In this document: piece after piece, positions 1-13,600 of the stretch
Position numbering within the stretch: position 1 is the first letter of the stretch
Layout of the letters: each line of letters starts with the position of its first letter
Source of the DNA: Setaria digitata
Taxonomy: Eukaryota; Nematoda; Chromadorea; Rhabditida; Setariidae
Reading direction: 5' to 3'
Assembly (NCBI GenBank): GCA_003640385.1
Contig: RCAB01000229.1
Span: forward strand, 34,231 to 98,230
DNA length: 64,000 bases
Translations under genes and position numbers: made by a program
The notes under the pieces: generated by a model
What the model saw: only the letters and a program-made list of their open reading frames with translations
Databases searched by the model: none
What the model was told of the DNA's origin: nothing

Positions 1-164
1 TGCCGTGATGTTATTAGTCTAGATGAGTTTTTTTTTTTTTTTTTTTTTAACAAAACGTCTATTGAATATTTCCTTTGCTGAAAAGGTAGGATGTCTTTTG
101 GATATCAGCAATAAATCTGTACTAAACTCACTAAAGTTGGTAACATCATCGTCGATAGTTTCAG

Positions 165-390
165 AGAATTTCTGGCTCAAATGGGAATCGGATTAAGGCT
201 GAAAAAATTGTTAGAAAGTTGTAAAACAGAGGAAGAAAGAAATAATTTGCTTAAATCGTGTGAACTGTTGTTAAGTGAAAAAGGTATGGGTACACGTTTT
301 AAAGTGATGAGTATATTCCCAAAAACACTTGAAAGTATTTTAACTCAGCGTAAAGGCCCAGTGGGTTTTTCTTGCACACAAACTTGTTGA
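165..390 (+). CDS. 3'-terminal exon of an unidentified protein-coding gene (partial)
   Basis: A good nematode acceptor (TTTCAG ending at 164) opens a reading frame that runs to a TGA at 388-390. The frame has normal amino-acid composition: a Lys/Glu/Leu-rich helical stretch (LKKLLESCKTEEERNNLL) followed by a C-terminal tail ending in CTQTC. Upstream of the acceptor the same frame is closed by a TAA at 112-114, so this is a last exon and not an intronless gene. Earlier exons lie at or beyond the left edge of the window. I do not recognise the family. The gene converges on the PLXDC-like gene to its right. An ATG at 181 is internal to the exon and probably not a start. Confidence 0.5.
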
Positions 391-3300
391 ATTATTGCAT
401 TCTTTTTTATTGTTATTTTCAAAAGTATCATGTAAATGGATGCAATTTTTTCTAAATAATTGTGATATCTTTAATTGTTGGTAAATTTATTCCTCATCCT
501 TGCTTGTATTATAATCAAAAGCAAAAAGTCGTGCCAGGAATTAGTCTGCACTGTATAAAATACAAAATAATCTTTCTGTTTTGTAAGGAAAAGTCCATGA
601 AATACATTGTTTCTTCACAGAAATGAACTTTTGCAGAATTTTATTCAATTCTTATTGGGTATATGCAATTATGAAAAGAAAAAAAAAAAAGATTTCATCT
701 TGAAAAGCATAAATCTGTGTATCGCTTTTTCATGGCGACTTGCTTATTACTACCTCTTATCCCATTTCTTTTGTAACAAGCATTTTAAATATTTCCATTT
801 CCATATATCCCATGTTAATTTGTTTATATTTATCAAACATTTAGTAACAATTAACATCCATTGAATAAAATTTTTGCTTGTTAATAGTCAGCAAATTATT
901 TCTTTTTTTCCGATAAACTTCAGAAAAATTGAAAGTTTTAGGGAACGATTCTCGGTTTAATCTTTCTTTAAGTTAAATGTTTTTTTTTTTTTTCAACATA
1001 TGAATCTTCATGATGCGAAAGTTTGGGTAAGAAAAATTCCACATTATTGAAGATGTGGCGTTACTCATTCAACTACCGTATGATTGTGAATGAAAATTGA
1101 TTGGTCTGGATTTCACCGCTTTACTTTTTACTTTTGAGCTTTTTTCTTTAGCAAATTTTATTACTTTATCATTGTTTAATATATTTCTGATAATACTTTG
1201 ATACTGTGCTACTATTTCAGTACGAAACTAAATAGCCTTTTATTAATAAGAGCGTATAGTAGTAAAAGGTAATGATAAATACCTAGCTGAGGTTTTGTGT
1301 ATCTTTTTTGACATTTGCTGCATATAATATTTCTTTTGCTTTTCCATTCCATTATTTTCATGTATATAAACTATAATGGAAAACTTTTGTGTTTCATCCT
1401 TTTTATGCTTCACAAATGTTTAGAAAATAAATTTTAAATGAGGTCAACTAAAATATTAATTTCTAAATTTTTTTGGATGAGTAGTTTTTTCAAGCTAAAG
1501 AGAAATAAACATTACATATATGTAATACAGTACTTCTTCTAGCGTTTTAGAAAAAGTCTAAAAAGAAACTTCCTAAGCTAGTTTTTTTTTTTTTGCTAGT
1601 TTACTTAGCTTAACACTATAACACATGTAATGCTAAAACTTTTTTTTTTTTTTTGCGAAACTTCTGCTATAAATTAAAAAAAAAAAAAAGAAAGAGATTA
1701 ACCAAAAATTATCACTATTAACATGAAATGTTTCTATCTTTGTAGTTGTTCTTTGCTAATATTAGAAATGATAAAAACCTTTCATCGATATATAACAAAT
1801 AAAGTGATAAGAATGGTATATTCGACTTTTTTTTTTCCTTTAAGTTATTTTTATCTCTCTGAATTATTTCTTATTTACCAATAATCCATTTCAACGATGC
1901 AAGTAGATTTTTTTTTTTTTTTTTGTTTTTCAAACTTTCTACGTTGAAGTAATTTTTGCAATAATTAAGTAAGAGTGAAGTTTTCTTTATAAAATGTGGA
2001 AATTATTAAAAAAGAAAAAAAGACAGCTTATGATGAAAATGATTTAAAAGTTAATTTTTTCTTTTAATATAGTTGTCATTACTTTTGTGATTTGTTTATT
2101 AATACTTCTTTATAGGAAATGTTTTTGTTTTGCTGATGATCAATAAGAATAATGATAAAATTTCTTTTTTCTTTTCATTCATTTCCAGAGGTAAAAGAAA
2201 GCTAGCACTATTAATAGTCATCTTAAATACATGAAAAGTGATAAGTAAACGTATGTAATATTTATTTCCGTCTTCTTTGGTGTTTAACGTCCATGTAATA
2301 TATTTACCTTTTAATCCTTTCTTTTCTTTTCTTTACTATTTTATATAAATGTAATCGAAATGTGATAAATAACACACACATATAAACCTTTCTAAAATAC
2401 TTATTACACTTTTAGTTTTCGTATTTTCCTACTTCCTTTTTTTTTTTTTCTGTTTGAAATTTCTTTCCCTCATTGTTATGAATAAATTTTTATTTTAGTT
2501 ATCAAAAGTATTTAAAAAAAAAAAAAAAAAAACTAAGAGTAAAAAATATTGTGAATTATCAAAATTAGCTACTTCCATTTCAAATTTGTAAATAATTCTG
2601 CAAATGGAATATCAATCATTATGATTGAAATTTTTCAAAAAATCTAACGATTAAGCGGTTGGTTCATCGAGGAAGAATGCAAATGAAGTTTTCAGAAGTG
2701 CTATTAATGAAATTAAACAGATTACGGTAGAAGTGAAAGGCAACGATTGAAGGATGATAAATGAATGTTCGTTCGATGATGCAATATAATAATTTATCTC
2801 TTATAAAATATCCCTTATTCTTCAATCTTTTTCTTCCTTTTTTTTGTGTGTAAAAATTCTGATAATGCTAAAAACTGATGAACACTGATAAGTGATAATC
2901 ATTTCTGTGCAGAAGTTTGTTTCAAATAGATGATCCGATAAAAACTTTTTCTATCGAAATGCATGAGTATTTTGTAATCGAAATGAGAAGAAATATTGTA
3001 ATTTGTTAGCTCCTAAAAAAAGCTGTTATGAAAAAACGGAAAATCATAATATGTCTCAATGACAAATTGAAATATAGCTATTGCAATACCAAAATTCCTT
3101 AAATTTATATAATTATTTTCGAAAAGAAGAGAAAGAGTCTGTTTTCTCGATTCTTCTTTTTTTTTTTTTTTTCGCTCCTGCTGCTATATGGACTTTTTTT
3201 TTTTTTGCTGGGAGAAAAATTACCTACAAACTTTGGAAAATATATTCTTTCCGTAAAATTTATCAGAATTTCCTGTCCTGAATTACAATCCCTTAACCAG

Positions 3301-4906
3301 TACATAATCCTGTATGAATAGTTCTGAAACAATCTTTATTGAAAAAAAAAAAAAAAAAAAAAAAGCATAAGCGCATGTACGTAACACGCTATTTGCGTAT
3401 CGGATTTGAAAAACTTATGAAGTTTAGTTATAAGTATCATTAAAATGATAAGGAAAAAGGGAATTTTTTTTTTCGAAATTTGAAATTTTTTGTTTTCTTA
3501 TTATAGAATTTCAACTTTCTAACAACTCACTAAACAATGTATGGAAATGTTCAATATGTAAGTTAGAATGGATATCAAAAGATGCTTCAAGTTGACAATG
3601 GATGATTGTTTAATTATTGTGATAAGTGATAAGTTGATAAATGAATGAAAATATGAAATGTAAAATGATATGGGACAAGTAACAAATTTGCCTCTTTTTT
3701 CCTTGTAGCAGGTGAAAAACAAGAATAATAAAAGTAACATTAAATTTTGTAAATGCATACAGACATCATCCGAAAGAGAAAAAATAAAAACGCTACCAAC
3801 TGATAAAAAAGGAAGCAGAAGCACTGTACAAAATAACTTTTCAATTTCCAAATTTTATCTATTTTATTTTGATAAATAAGTATAAATGGCAAATCAGCAA
3901 TTAACAAAATGACATTTGGCATCGTAGATTTGCTACTTACAAGTAAATTAGTGATCGATGTTTAACTACGTAACACACAACAGCGACACAACGCTAATGA
4001 TCAAAAAGGAGAGTTCTAATATTTCAACTGTACTTCACCTTTAAAAACAAAAATTATTGTAGGAAGAAACTAACAATTTTTTTTTTTTTTTTTTTTTTTT
4101 TTCTAGTCACTAGGAGTAAAAATAATCAGAATTCAAACAGGATGATTAAGCTTAAATTCAAAAACCACAAAAATAAAGGAATTTACAATTGACAGCCTAA
4201 TATGCACTTCACTTACAACAAAATAAAACGACACTCCAATATAAGAGTTTCAATAAATGAAATCAAAGAAGTGCTACCAGAAAACTGTTACTTGACAATT
4301 TAAACATTAAGCTTCAAAATAAAACCGAGAGAATGACCAGTTTTTCATACAAATTCAGCATAATCTCTATTCGCTCCCACTGCTACCTTATGCAATATTC
4401 AAGTGTAAAAGCGAAAAAAAAAAAAAAAGGATATTTGTTTATAAAACACAACGTGGAAGAATTTCATACTCGCGCAATAAAATAAATATCAAAGACAGGG
4501 ACCGAAAGAACAATATATTATTGCCAGCTGTATGACGAAATAATAATGCAAATCATTTGGAAAAACTCTGAAAACAACGAATAATAATTTCGTGGTTGAT
4601 AAAAATTCGAATATCTGCATAGCTATTCTAAATTTATAATTTCTACACTTCTATACCTTATTTTATAGGTCTAAACAAATATGTAAATAAAATCAGCATC
4701 TGCACAGAAAGCTTTGAATAAAAATAACTAAACAGAAAGAAACAGGAACTTTTTATGAAGTTTCGTGAAAAAAAAAAAAAAACAATGGAAAACTGGCAAT
4801 CCACTTCAAACATGCATATAGTAAATGATGAACAAACAATGAGATTCGATATCGATGCGCATACCTATCATTTGAACACAAAAATCCCTTGAGTTATTTT
4901 CACTGC
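391..4906. other. Convergent intergenic region, AT-rich, no gene seen
   Basis: This 4.5 kb lies between the ends of two convergent genes and must hold both 3' UTRs. It is extremely AT-rich and studded with poly(T)/poly(A) runs of 10-24 nt, for example near 1590, 1640, 1915, 2515, 3340 and 4080. Short open frames here are composed of Phe/Lys/Ile from homopolymers and resemble no protein. No RNA gene or mobile element was recognised. Confidence 0.6.
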
Positions 4907-7900
4907 TTACATGTGTACTGAAGCACTATATCGGACATGACTTGATGGCATATGCCACCTTGAAGGACGATACTGAAATATTTCTCGAAGCGCATGTTAT
5001 ACAGTTGATAATATAAAATGTTTCAAAATGTAAACAAAGTAGAAGAATTGAGAATAGCAAAATCTAAGATTTCCTTTAGAATATATTTTCACATAACTCT
5101 ATAAATATTTCTTGTCAGAAAATGAGAATTAATACACAGATATCTTTTCAGTTCTATTCGACTTGTTATTCTTATGAATCTTTTCTTCTTTAAGGTAAAT
5201 GAAAATTTAACCCTTATTAGCAGTTGGCCTGATGGCGTATGAGGATTGAAATATGCATATGAAGCCCAGCTAACCAGAAGCACAGCACCGATTACGACAA
5301 AAAATATTGATACGAATCCACTGTTAGACCTGCCTAATCCATCTGGAAACTGATTGATTTCATCATAAATTCTAATAGTACAACTAAGTTAAATTGTCCT
5401 TTAAACTTCAACCTTACTAATTCAAAAACTGTGAATATTTTAAACAACAAAGTTACCTTGACTGTCTTTCGCTACCTCTGGAATCTTAATTTTTTTCTCA
5501 CGATCCCATGCAACCACTTCATCTGGTTCTGACGGCCTTGCTGTCACTCGCGTTTTTCCTGCAAATAAATCCTATAATTGCATAATATCCATAAACACAA
5601 AGAATGTTTACAACTATTATAAGCGACGTTTTTACGACACAAAGTCCATGCATGATCTCCACTGCAACATATTTGTAGTTAAAATAAATAATGAAATAAG
5701 ATAAAAAAGTTAAAAAGACGAAATATGAAAAAGTCATTACGAAGGAAAAATTGAATAGTTAAGTAATCGCTCAAGAATCACAAATTCGTCCTCAATTTGT
5801 TAAAATAATCTCGCAGAAACCTTGCAACCTTATAAATTTAGTGTAAAATATGGACAGTAGATGGTAGAAAAAGCCGTGTACGGTAATCTAGGCAATGTCG
5901 AAATTACATTAAGTTTAAGTCATCTTTTGTTTAACGATACCAGATGCATCTCGAATGCTCTCTTCATCATCGACTTCATTAAAATCTTCGTCTGCACTGC
6001 AATAAGTCACTTTACCGTTGTCCTTGCAATTTCCTTCGATCCAATGCTGCCGACGCCTGTGTAATCTAAATAGACTAAGTTATGCAATTTTCTTTGTAAT
6101 TTCCAAATCTTATTCACAAAAAAAAAAAAGTAAGGAGGAAAAGTTTACCCAGCTTGATCAGAGCAGAATGGTCCACCATGTTTTGCCTTCGAATGACACC
6201 AAGAGCAGTTGAAATGTTTTAAAGTTGCATTGGAGCATTCTTCACAAGTCCGATATTGTATGCATGCTGGAATATTGATGGGATTTCCATTTACATACTT
6301 AGTATAAAGTCAAATTTAGAAATATAAAAAAAAGTTGAGGCAAAAGTATTCATACTTGGTTGTGCTTTTAATAGAACGACTGTATTTGATACAATCAATG
6401 ATGGTTTCACTTCAATACGATGGTATTCATATATAACGCGCTTTATCGATGCTGCAAAGAAAGCAAAGCGAAATGAGCCCACATTCTGACAAATCATGAC
6501 TTTTTCAACAAAAGTATTTTGCGACATTATAATTCAAAGAGCAAGAAAAAAAAAAATATTATAGGAAGCAATTAAAAAACATACGAGGTTGAGAAATAGG
6601 AGCAAGAGGATTATGCACGCTGTGATGGAAAAGATATGCATCACTCATTCCAATTTTCACTGGATGATGTGAATCACTGATGTTTGTTACAGGTATTGGT
6701 ACCTAAAAGATGGCTTGAAGACACTTTTTTATATGTCATAAAATTTTGTAACAAAAAAGACGATCGTGAAAACACACAAAATCTTAGATACCTAGTACTT
6801 AAATTAATCAATATCAATACTTATTGATCATCTGTACTACTGCTTGTTAGTTTTAATTTAACATTAATAAGAATATAAATATGGATTATTTCAATACTTA
6901 CGTCTTTATAAACGAACCAGATATCTCCGTTCTTGTGCAGAGATCCTTGGAAAGTGAAGAAACCATCTGAAAAAAAATAAATAAATAATAATCTGACAAT
7001 AATTATATTCAAAACTGAAAATAAATAAACAAGAAAAAAATTCTGTAAAAGAACATTTAATGCAAGAAGATTTAAAAACAGCCAGGGATAATATCCTTGA
7101 TCATATGTCTTCAAATTAGCACTGTGTTTTTTAATGTCACTTTTCCGAAAATCAAATTTCCAAAGTTTGATGATTTTTTGATGGCAGTATACAAAGATCG
7201 TGCCTGAACGCTGTTCACGAAGTTGTAAATTACGCCATTCGATGACAAATTTTTCTCCATCATCAGCGTACATAATGGTAGCATTTTCTCCATGTGTATC
7301 GAAATTGGCCATAAGCGGTGCAATATACTGTGTGGCTGCTAACCAGCTATGGGATTGATCACCAATGTACGCAAAACCTGTGACACAAACAAATTTACAT
7401 TTAGTAATCCTATTTATTTTTCTTCTATTTGTTCCATATTTTGATATTTAAATCAAAAGTAATAGACGTCAGTTTTCTGTAATATTATAAATATCAACCA
7501 ATCTGAAATCAGTAATATCATTTTAAAACTATGATATATTTATGCGCAGTGAGGGAATATTTTTTCTAGAATACTACTCACACACACAAACAAAGTGGAA
7601 AGCTACTTTTAGTACATGTATATTGTGAAAAAAAAGTAGGGAAAGGGTATTTTAAAATAGAATAAATGGTTAGTAACTTGATAACTTACCACCAGTAGCA
7701 ATCGTCAAATTTTTCATTCGATGACCATAAAAAGGAAAATCGAACTGTATTTTAGCTGCCTAAAAAAAAATTTTCTATTAAAAAAAAAAAATCACTGAAA
7801 ATGAAAAGTTAAACTACGGAACTAATCTTCAATAACTGTAATAAGTGAGGTAACAAAAGTTGTATATATCTTCAAAATTCTACTGATACAGTTGAACTTA

Positions 7901-8909
7901 CTAGTTAGGTTAGAGAAATAAAAATAGTGTTACTTAGAAAATTTTTAAACAAATGTATAACGCACCACGGCTCTTCTATAGCTATTTGATAGTGATGGAT
8001 GACTTTTATTACCAACAGTTCCTGGCTTTTCTAACATTGCCGCTATATCAATGTAGTAATCTTTCATTAAGTCTGATCTGTTGGCTTTGATTTCCATTAC
8101 GTAATACTGATGATCGATCTTCAAAAAAAAAAAAAAAAAGGAAAACATGGACATATCGGAATTAGCCTCTGCGATGCCAAATTCATTGCGTAACGTAGCA
8201 AGTTGAAACATTAAATATCAACATCTTCCATAAAAATTTTCTCTCCTTTTAATTATTTATTTTCGTTCCTGTCACTTTAAAAAGCTAGGATAGTAGTGAT
8301 TGTCTTAAAAGGAACAAGTAAAAATCAATCAAATGCAAACGATTAGAATATGGTTTAAAAACCGATTAGAAATTTCAGGTTTAAATAACTAGTCACTAAA
8401 GGCAAATCATTCAGAATTAAGCAGACTGGAAAATAACATAACACTAGTTAATTGCACAACTGCTACAAAATCAAGATTAACATACCGAATCCTCCATCAC
8501 CTCAACATCTTTTGGTAAACGAAATGCCTCCTCGACATCATCGTTGTCATCATCGATTCCTCTTCTGTATCTTTTTGGTAATGGTGAGAAATCTGGTGGA
8601 TCGAAATTGTAATACGAAGATCCTACAATAGAGTAAATTTTTATTATAAAAATATTATAAAAAATTTTTTATTATAAAAAAAAAAAAAAAAAGCTATGAA
8701 TTCCAAACAATCTTATCTTTTCAACAACTAAATGAATCATTGATGGTTTGAGTCGAATGAAGAATACGACAGAATATTTGCCAAATTTATTCGATTTAAT
8801 TTGAAATACATAGGATATTAATAAAAAATTTACCTTTGTTTTCAAAAGCGAATAAAAAATCGATGAGAGTAAGAAAGAATAATAACAGATGCAATTTAAA
8901 ATACATCAT
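4907..8909 (-). CDS. Plexin domain-containing protein (PLXDC1/2, TEM7-like), 13 exons
   Basis: Hand-joined exons (minus order): 8909-8834, 8622-8486, 8118-7966, 7759-7690, 7377-7204, 6966-6902, 6702-6585, 6451-6356, 6266-6149, 6056-5941, 5558-5457, 5342-5212, 4972-4907. They keep frame throughout and give about 473 aa, close to vertebrate PLXDC proteins. The N-terminus (MMYFKLHLLLFFLTLIDFLF) is a signal peptide. Family blocks follow: FDFPFYGH and ATGG, then YIAPLMANFD, then FTFQGSLHKNGDIWFVYKD, then VIYEYHRIEV. A cysteine-rich PSI segment (CIQYRTCEEC...NCSWC) comes next, then an acidic spacer, one membrane helix (FVSIFFVVIGAVLLVSWASY) and a short tail containing RPSRW, a motif also found in the mammalian tail. 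It should be a type I cell-surface or secreted-pathway protein. Vertebrate relatives are linked to tumour endothelium and PEDF binding; the nematode role is unknown. Exon 5 appears to end at a GC donor. Confidence 0.9.
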
Positions 8910-9045
8910 TTCTTTCAAAAATTTATTTCAGCATGCAAAAATTGCTTTATACAGATTCCACCAATAAGCAATGCACGTCAGGCATAACACGCACAAATCC
9001 TGCAAAAATTGATCAACTAAAATTTCATTTTCAACAACAGTAAGC

Positions 9046-9087
<42 letters not shown>

Positions 9088-9312
9088 NAAAAACCGAACA
9101 TGTAAGGCATTTTCTTTTCTTTTTACAAATACTTCATAAATGATAATATAGATTATGCGCATACATTTATGAATGAATACAATATATCATATAAAATCTA
9201 ACTTAAATGTTCTTTTTTTTTTTCAATTTTAATTGATTTTTTTTTTTCAAACTCCACAAAATGGTGGTAAAATTTTCAAAAATTCAAAAATATTTGCGCT
9301 AAAAAAAAAAAA

Positions 9313-9334
9313 ACACACACACACACACACACAC
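9313..9334. repeat. (CA)n microsatellite
   Basis: About 11 CA units follow directly after a poly(A) run. Confidence 0.9.
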
Positions 9335-9493
9335 CAAATGATATGACATCATCCTATTACTGTTGCCTTTGTGACAACATACTCTAGAAATGTGAACTTA
9401 CTATTTGTCAGTATATTGCCATTAAAACAGTGTAATATTTGAAGAAAAAAAAAAAAAAAAAAAAAAAAAGACGATGCATCATAGTTCCTTTGA

Positions 9494-9561
9494 ATGTTTT
9501 CTGAACAAATAAGCAATTTTCTTAAATTCCCTTAGATGTTTTCTGAACAAATAAGCAATTT
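9494..9561. repeat. 26-bp direct repeat, two copies 42 bp apart
   Basis: The words starting at 9494 and 9536 are identical over 26 bases (core TTCTGAACAAATAAGC) and are separated by 16 bases. Confidence 0.85.
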
Positions 9562-10454
9562 ATGTTGAGCAGTGGTGGAATCTACGACACTTACGCTTAC
9601 TTACAATCAATAGAAATACAGGAAACACATAGGTTACGTGAGTTACGTGACGCATGAAACCAAGGGTGGGGGTAAAATGAAATGAATTTGCGTAGAAGCC
9701 GTAAAAATGACGCAAATTCGGAAGTGCACAAAGCATTTCGGTTTTAAAAATCGATGAATGTAGCACGCAAGAGCAGTTTAGTTCAATGTGAAAAATAAAT
9801 GACCCACCCACTCAATCGCCCACTCACTCAACTTATCGGCAACTCGGATATGAGCCTGTTGTACGGATTACGGTAGTGGCAAACGGAGACGGAGTTTATC
9901 GGTGTACGGTGTTGTAGTGATGAAACTTGTGGCAGAGAGAAGGAGATCACTGCTAGCAGTAAATCAAAGTGAAAAGTAAACAAAAATGATCAGTGTCTTT
10001 TTTTTTTCTCTTTTGTTTGTACTTGTTCTTCCTTTTTTGGTGCTACAGATGGATTGGGATACGGTCGTTGGATGATACGATAGAAGAATGAAAAATAGAA
10101 TGATTTATGAAAAAGGCATTTGAAGACTGTTATGATTAATGAACTGATTATCAGATAGTGAATGCAGCAGGGGTCAACAATCGGAATGGTAAGACGCATT
10201 AGAGTATATACCAAAAATTTCAAATTGCAGGTTTCATTGAAACAGTGTAATAACCAAAGATAATAATCGTTTTGGCTTAATTTTTTCATTCCAATTATTC
10301 CATACGTATCAAATTTGTAATAGAAAAAAAAAGAAGTAGAAATGAAATGCTATTTTAATGGGCAAAAATTTGGAAGAGAAAAGTTTTCATCAATGATAAA
10401 TGGCCAATGCTTTTGTTGTCATTGAAAGGCAGTGAAAAAAAAAATCTGTTATGA

Positions 10455-10625
10455 AGCAATACAGTAATATCTTTAAAAATAGATTATTGTTATAGTATTT
10501 TTCCACAAAAGCAGTAATATTGTCGCAAAATAGATAAGTGTTAATATTTTCAGAACTAGATGAAATCACAGTAATATTAGATGATGACATGGTAGCATTT
10601 TAGATAAAGTAGCAGTATTAATTTC
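10455..10625. repeat. Degenerate tandem repeat, CAGTAATATT-type units
   Basis: Five to six imperfect units of roughly 25-35 bp share a CAGTAATATT core, often followed by an AATAGAT or ACTAGATG-like word. They are heavily diverged, so this looks like an old array. Confidence 0.5.
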
Positions 10626-13600
10626 ACGATAGCATCTTATCTGATTATCCGGTGTTCTTCAAACGTAAAACGAATGTATAACTGTTCATATGACATCAAA
10701 TTACTGTAGCTAAATAATGTGTTATTTGGGATTTCATTAAATAGCAGCAAAAGCAGTGCGAAATAAGACGTATTCTTGCGAAGGAAAAAACAAACTGTAA
10801 ATTAAACACAAAAAAGAAAGGATACGGTAGTGAGGATTTACTCTTAAGTGTACAAATAACTACAGTAAGCAGGAGGAAATATGATGAAAGGGTGGCTGTA
10901 CGGATCACGGTAGAAGTAGAGTATCGATAAACATAAGTAAATAAAGGAAAAAGAGTCTACCAGTAGATTAAAAATTAATAATTGTGCAATTTTTTAGTTA
11001 TTAATTACGATATATGTCATATAACAGCGTGGACCTCTACAAAGTTTGAATATATAAGTTCTAGTGATTTTACATCTTAAATAAACTTTTAAACAAATAA
11101 AAAAAAAATGAATGCTAATAAAAATGATGAAAAAAATACGATATGATGAATTCGAATAATTGCTGAGAAAATTCCAAAACAATAAAAAGGCAAATAATTG
11201 AAATTCAAAAAAAAAAAAAAGAAAAAAAAAGAACATAAAATATATGAAGATAAGAAAAGAGAGTAGTTGGCTATTTCCATTTCCGGTAAAATTGATATCA
11301 GCTAGAGAAACCGGAATCGATCTAGAGCAGTTAAAAATCTAGCGTGAACTGAGAAAGATAACGATGAATGATGCGGAGAAAGATGAAAAACGAAAATGAA
11401 AAGCTAAGATGAAGATGTAGAAGATGAAAGCGAAGAAGCTATTCAATTTTTGTTTCCAACTTTCTAAGTTTGAAATATTATTGCTTAAGTAAGCATATAT
11501 GATTCATATGGATGGATGCTTCATCAACAGTTGTTTTCAAAAGTTCAACATGAAATCAAAATGAATGATAATAATTAAAAAAGAAAAAAAAGTAAATCGA
11601 TTGTTTTTTTTTTTTTAATCTTTGTTTTCCCTTTTTTATTTTTGTTTTATTTTTTTATTTTTTTTTTGTTTCAGAGTACGGAGCGAATGTGTAATAAAAT
11701 TTAAAAATGAAGTAAAATGAAATAAATATGCAAAAATAAAAGATGCCAAATTGAAATGGACCAAATTACTTATGAAAGCTTAAATATAATAAATATATAT
11801 TTTATTTTAATATAATGAATATATATATATTTTCGGTTGAGTGCAGTTTCATCAAATTTGGCCTAATCAATCTATAATTATTTTAACATATATATATCTA
11901 TATATTGATAATACATATAATGCCTTAATAAAAAGTAAATGAATAAATAAGTGATAAAATTTCGAAAATTTGTTATGTAAATATAATCTTCGAATAAATG
12001 AATCGTTTTTTTTTTTCTGATAAATTTTTTTAGAATTACTTATGCTTTGACTGAATTAACTAATAATTTTATCGATAAGTTTGATATTTTCTATGATAAT
12101 TTTTTTTTTCTTGCTTTATTTCCAACAAGCTATGATTTGAACAACCTTTTAAGGTACAAATTAAAAAAGAAAAAAAAAATGATGGCATCATTTTTGTGGT
12201 ATTGTAAATGAAATAAACAATTGTTAACAATTAAAACTTCTATGCTATTGATAAATTTATCTATTGAAATATTGAAATGCATTTGAATTTATGCACAACT
12301 AACAAGTAAAAATGAAATAAGTTTATTTCTGCTTGGAAAATATTATTTCCCAAAATAATTAATTTTCGAATTTCCCTTTTTTTTTTTCAAAGAAAAAAAA
12401 TCGTAAATGACAACATTATCTTTCTTTTTTCTCATTTTTAGGTGAAAAATTCAACTTTTTACACAAATATTTCAGTACAAACCATTATTTACAAATAGGC
12501 ACCGTTATTACAAAACTTTGTTGTTGCTCTTATTTACCAAATTAATCAATTGATAAGTTAAATGAATTGAGATGAGTAGATGTGATAAGAATGGCCTGAA
12601 ATTAAATTATTTAAATTTTGTGACTTTTCAGAATTCATATCAACTATTTATGTATTTAGAAATAATATGCAAGTAACAATTTTTCAAACATTTTCAGAAA
12701 ATTTTCTTTTTTTTTTGAATATTCAGATAAAAATTCAAAATTTTATTACCAAAAAGCTGTTTTTTTTTAATTTTTAGTAGAAAAAAATTTTTTTATTACA
12801 CCAAAGGCTTAAAAAAAAAAAAAAAAAAATCCAAATAAAAGTTTAAAAATTTTATCATTATGGAGAAATTTTTTACGCAATCAGAGTTTATCTATTGAGT
12901 TGAAAAAAAAAAAAAAAAAATGAATGATTAAATTTGACAAATAATTCATTTTATTCTTTTCACAAATAATTCAGCAATGCAATTAAAATGCTTTCTAAAA
13001 TGAACTTAATTTTTCGTCAACAAGTTTAATTTTGTTGATGAACAAACTTTTATGAACTTCTTTTTCTTTTTTCTTTTTTCGTCGCAACAAGCACTTATCA
13101 AATCATTTCCATCCTAAATTTTTTATCATAAAAATTAACAAAACAATCATTATAAAATTGTCATCTTTTCTTTATTAATTTTTTTTTCCAATAATGTCAA
13201 TAACAAATGATGTTAATTGCAAAAAAAAAAAAAAAAGAAAAAAAAGTTTCTTTTAAAATATTTAAAAAAAAAATGAACGACTTGACTTTTTTTTATTCTT
13301 TTTTTTTTCTTTTTTTTTTTTTTTGCTTTTTGAATTGTAAAAGGCATTCTAAATGAATGCCAACCAATCGAAGTAATAGCAATGTCTCTCGAACTACTGA
13401 TATTGCTCTTTGGGATTGTCTGCTTGTTTTAAATAATTTATTAATTTTTATAGCAACCATAGAGCCTTTTTGTCTTTGGCACATCTGTTAAATAATACAG
13501 CACTTTTTCATCAAATAAAATTGTATAAATTTTAATTCCATTTCTTAAATTTCAATAATGCATAATGAATGTTCATGAATGCTCAAAAAATATATATATA

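Noticed and set aside
6266..6310. Acceptor at ACTAAG (about 6292) for the PSI exon of the PLXDC gene
   Set aside because: It breaks the frame. The acceptor ATTCCAG (6267-6268) keeps the phase and gives the family's PTCIQYRTC match.
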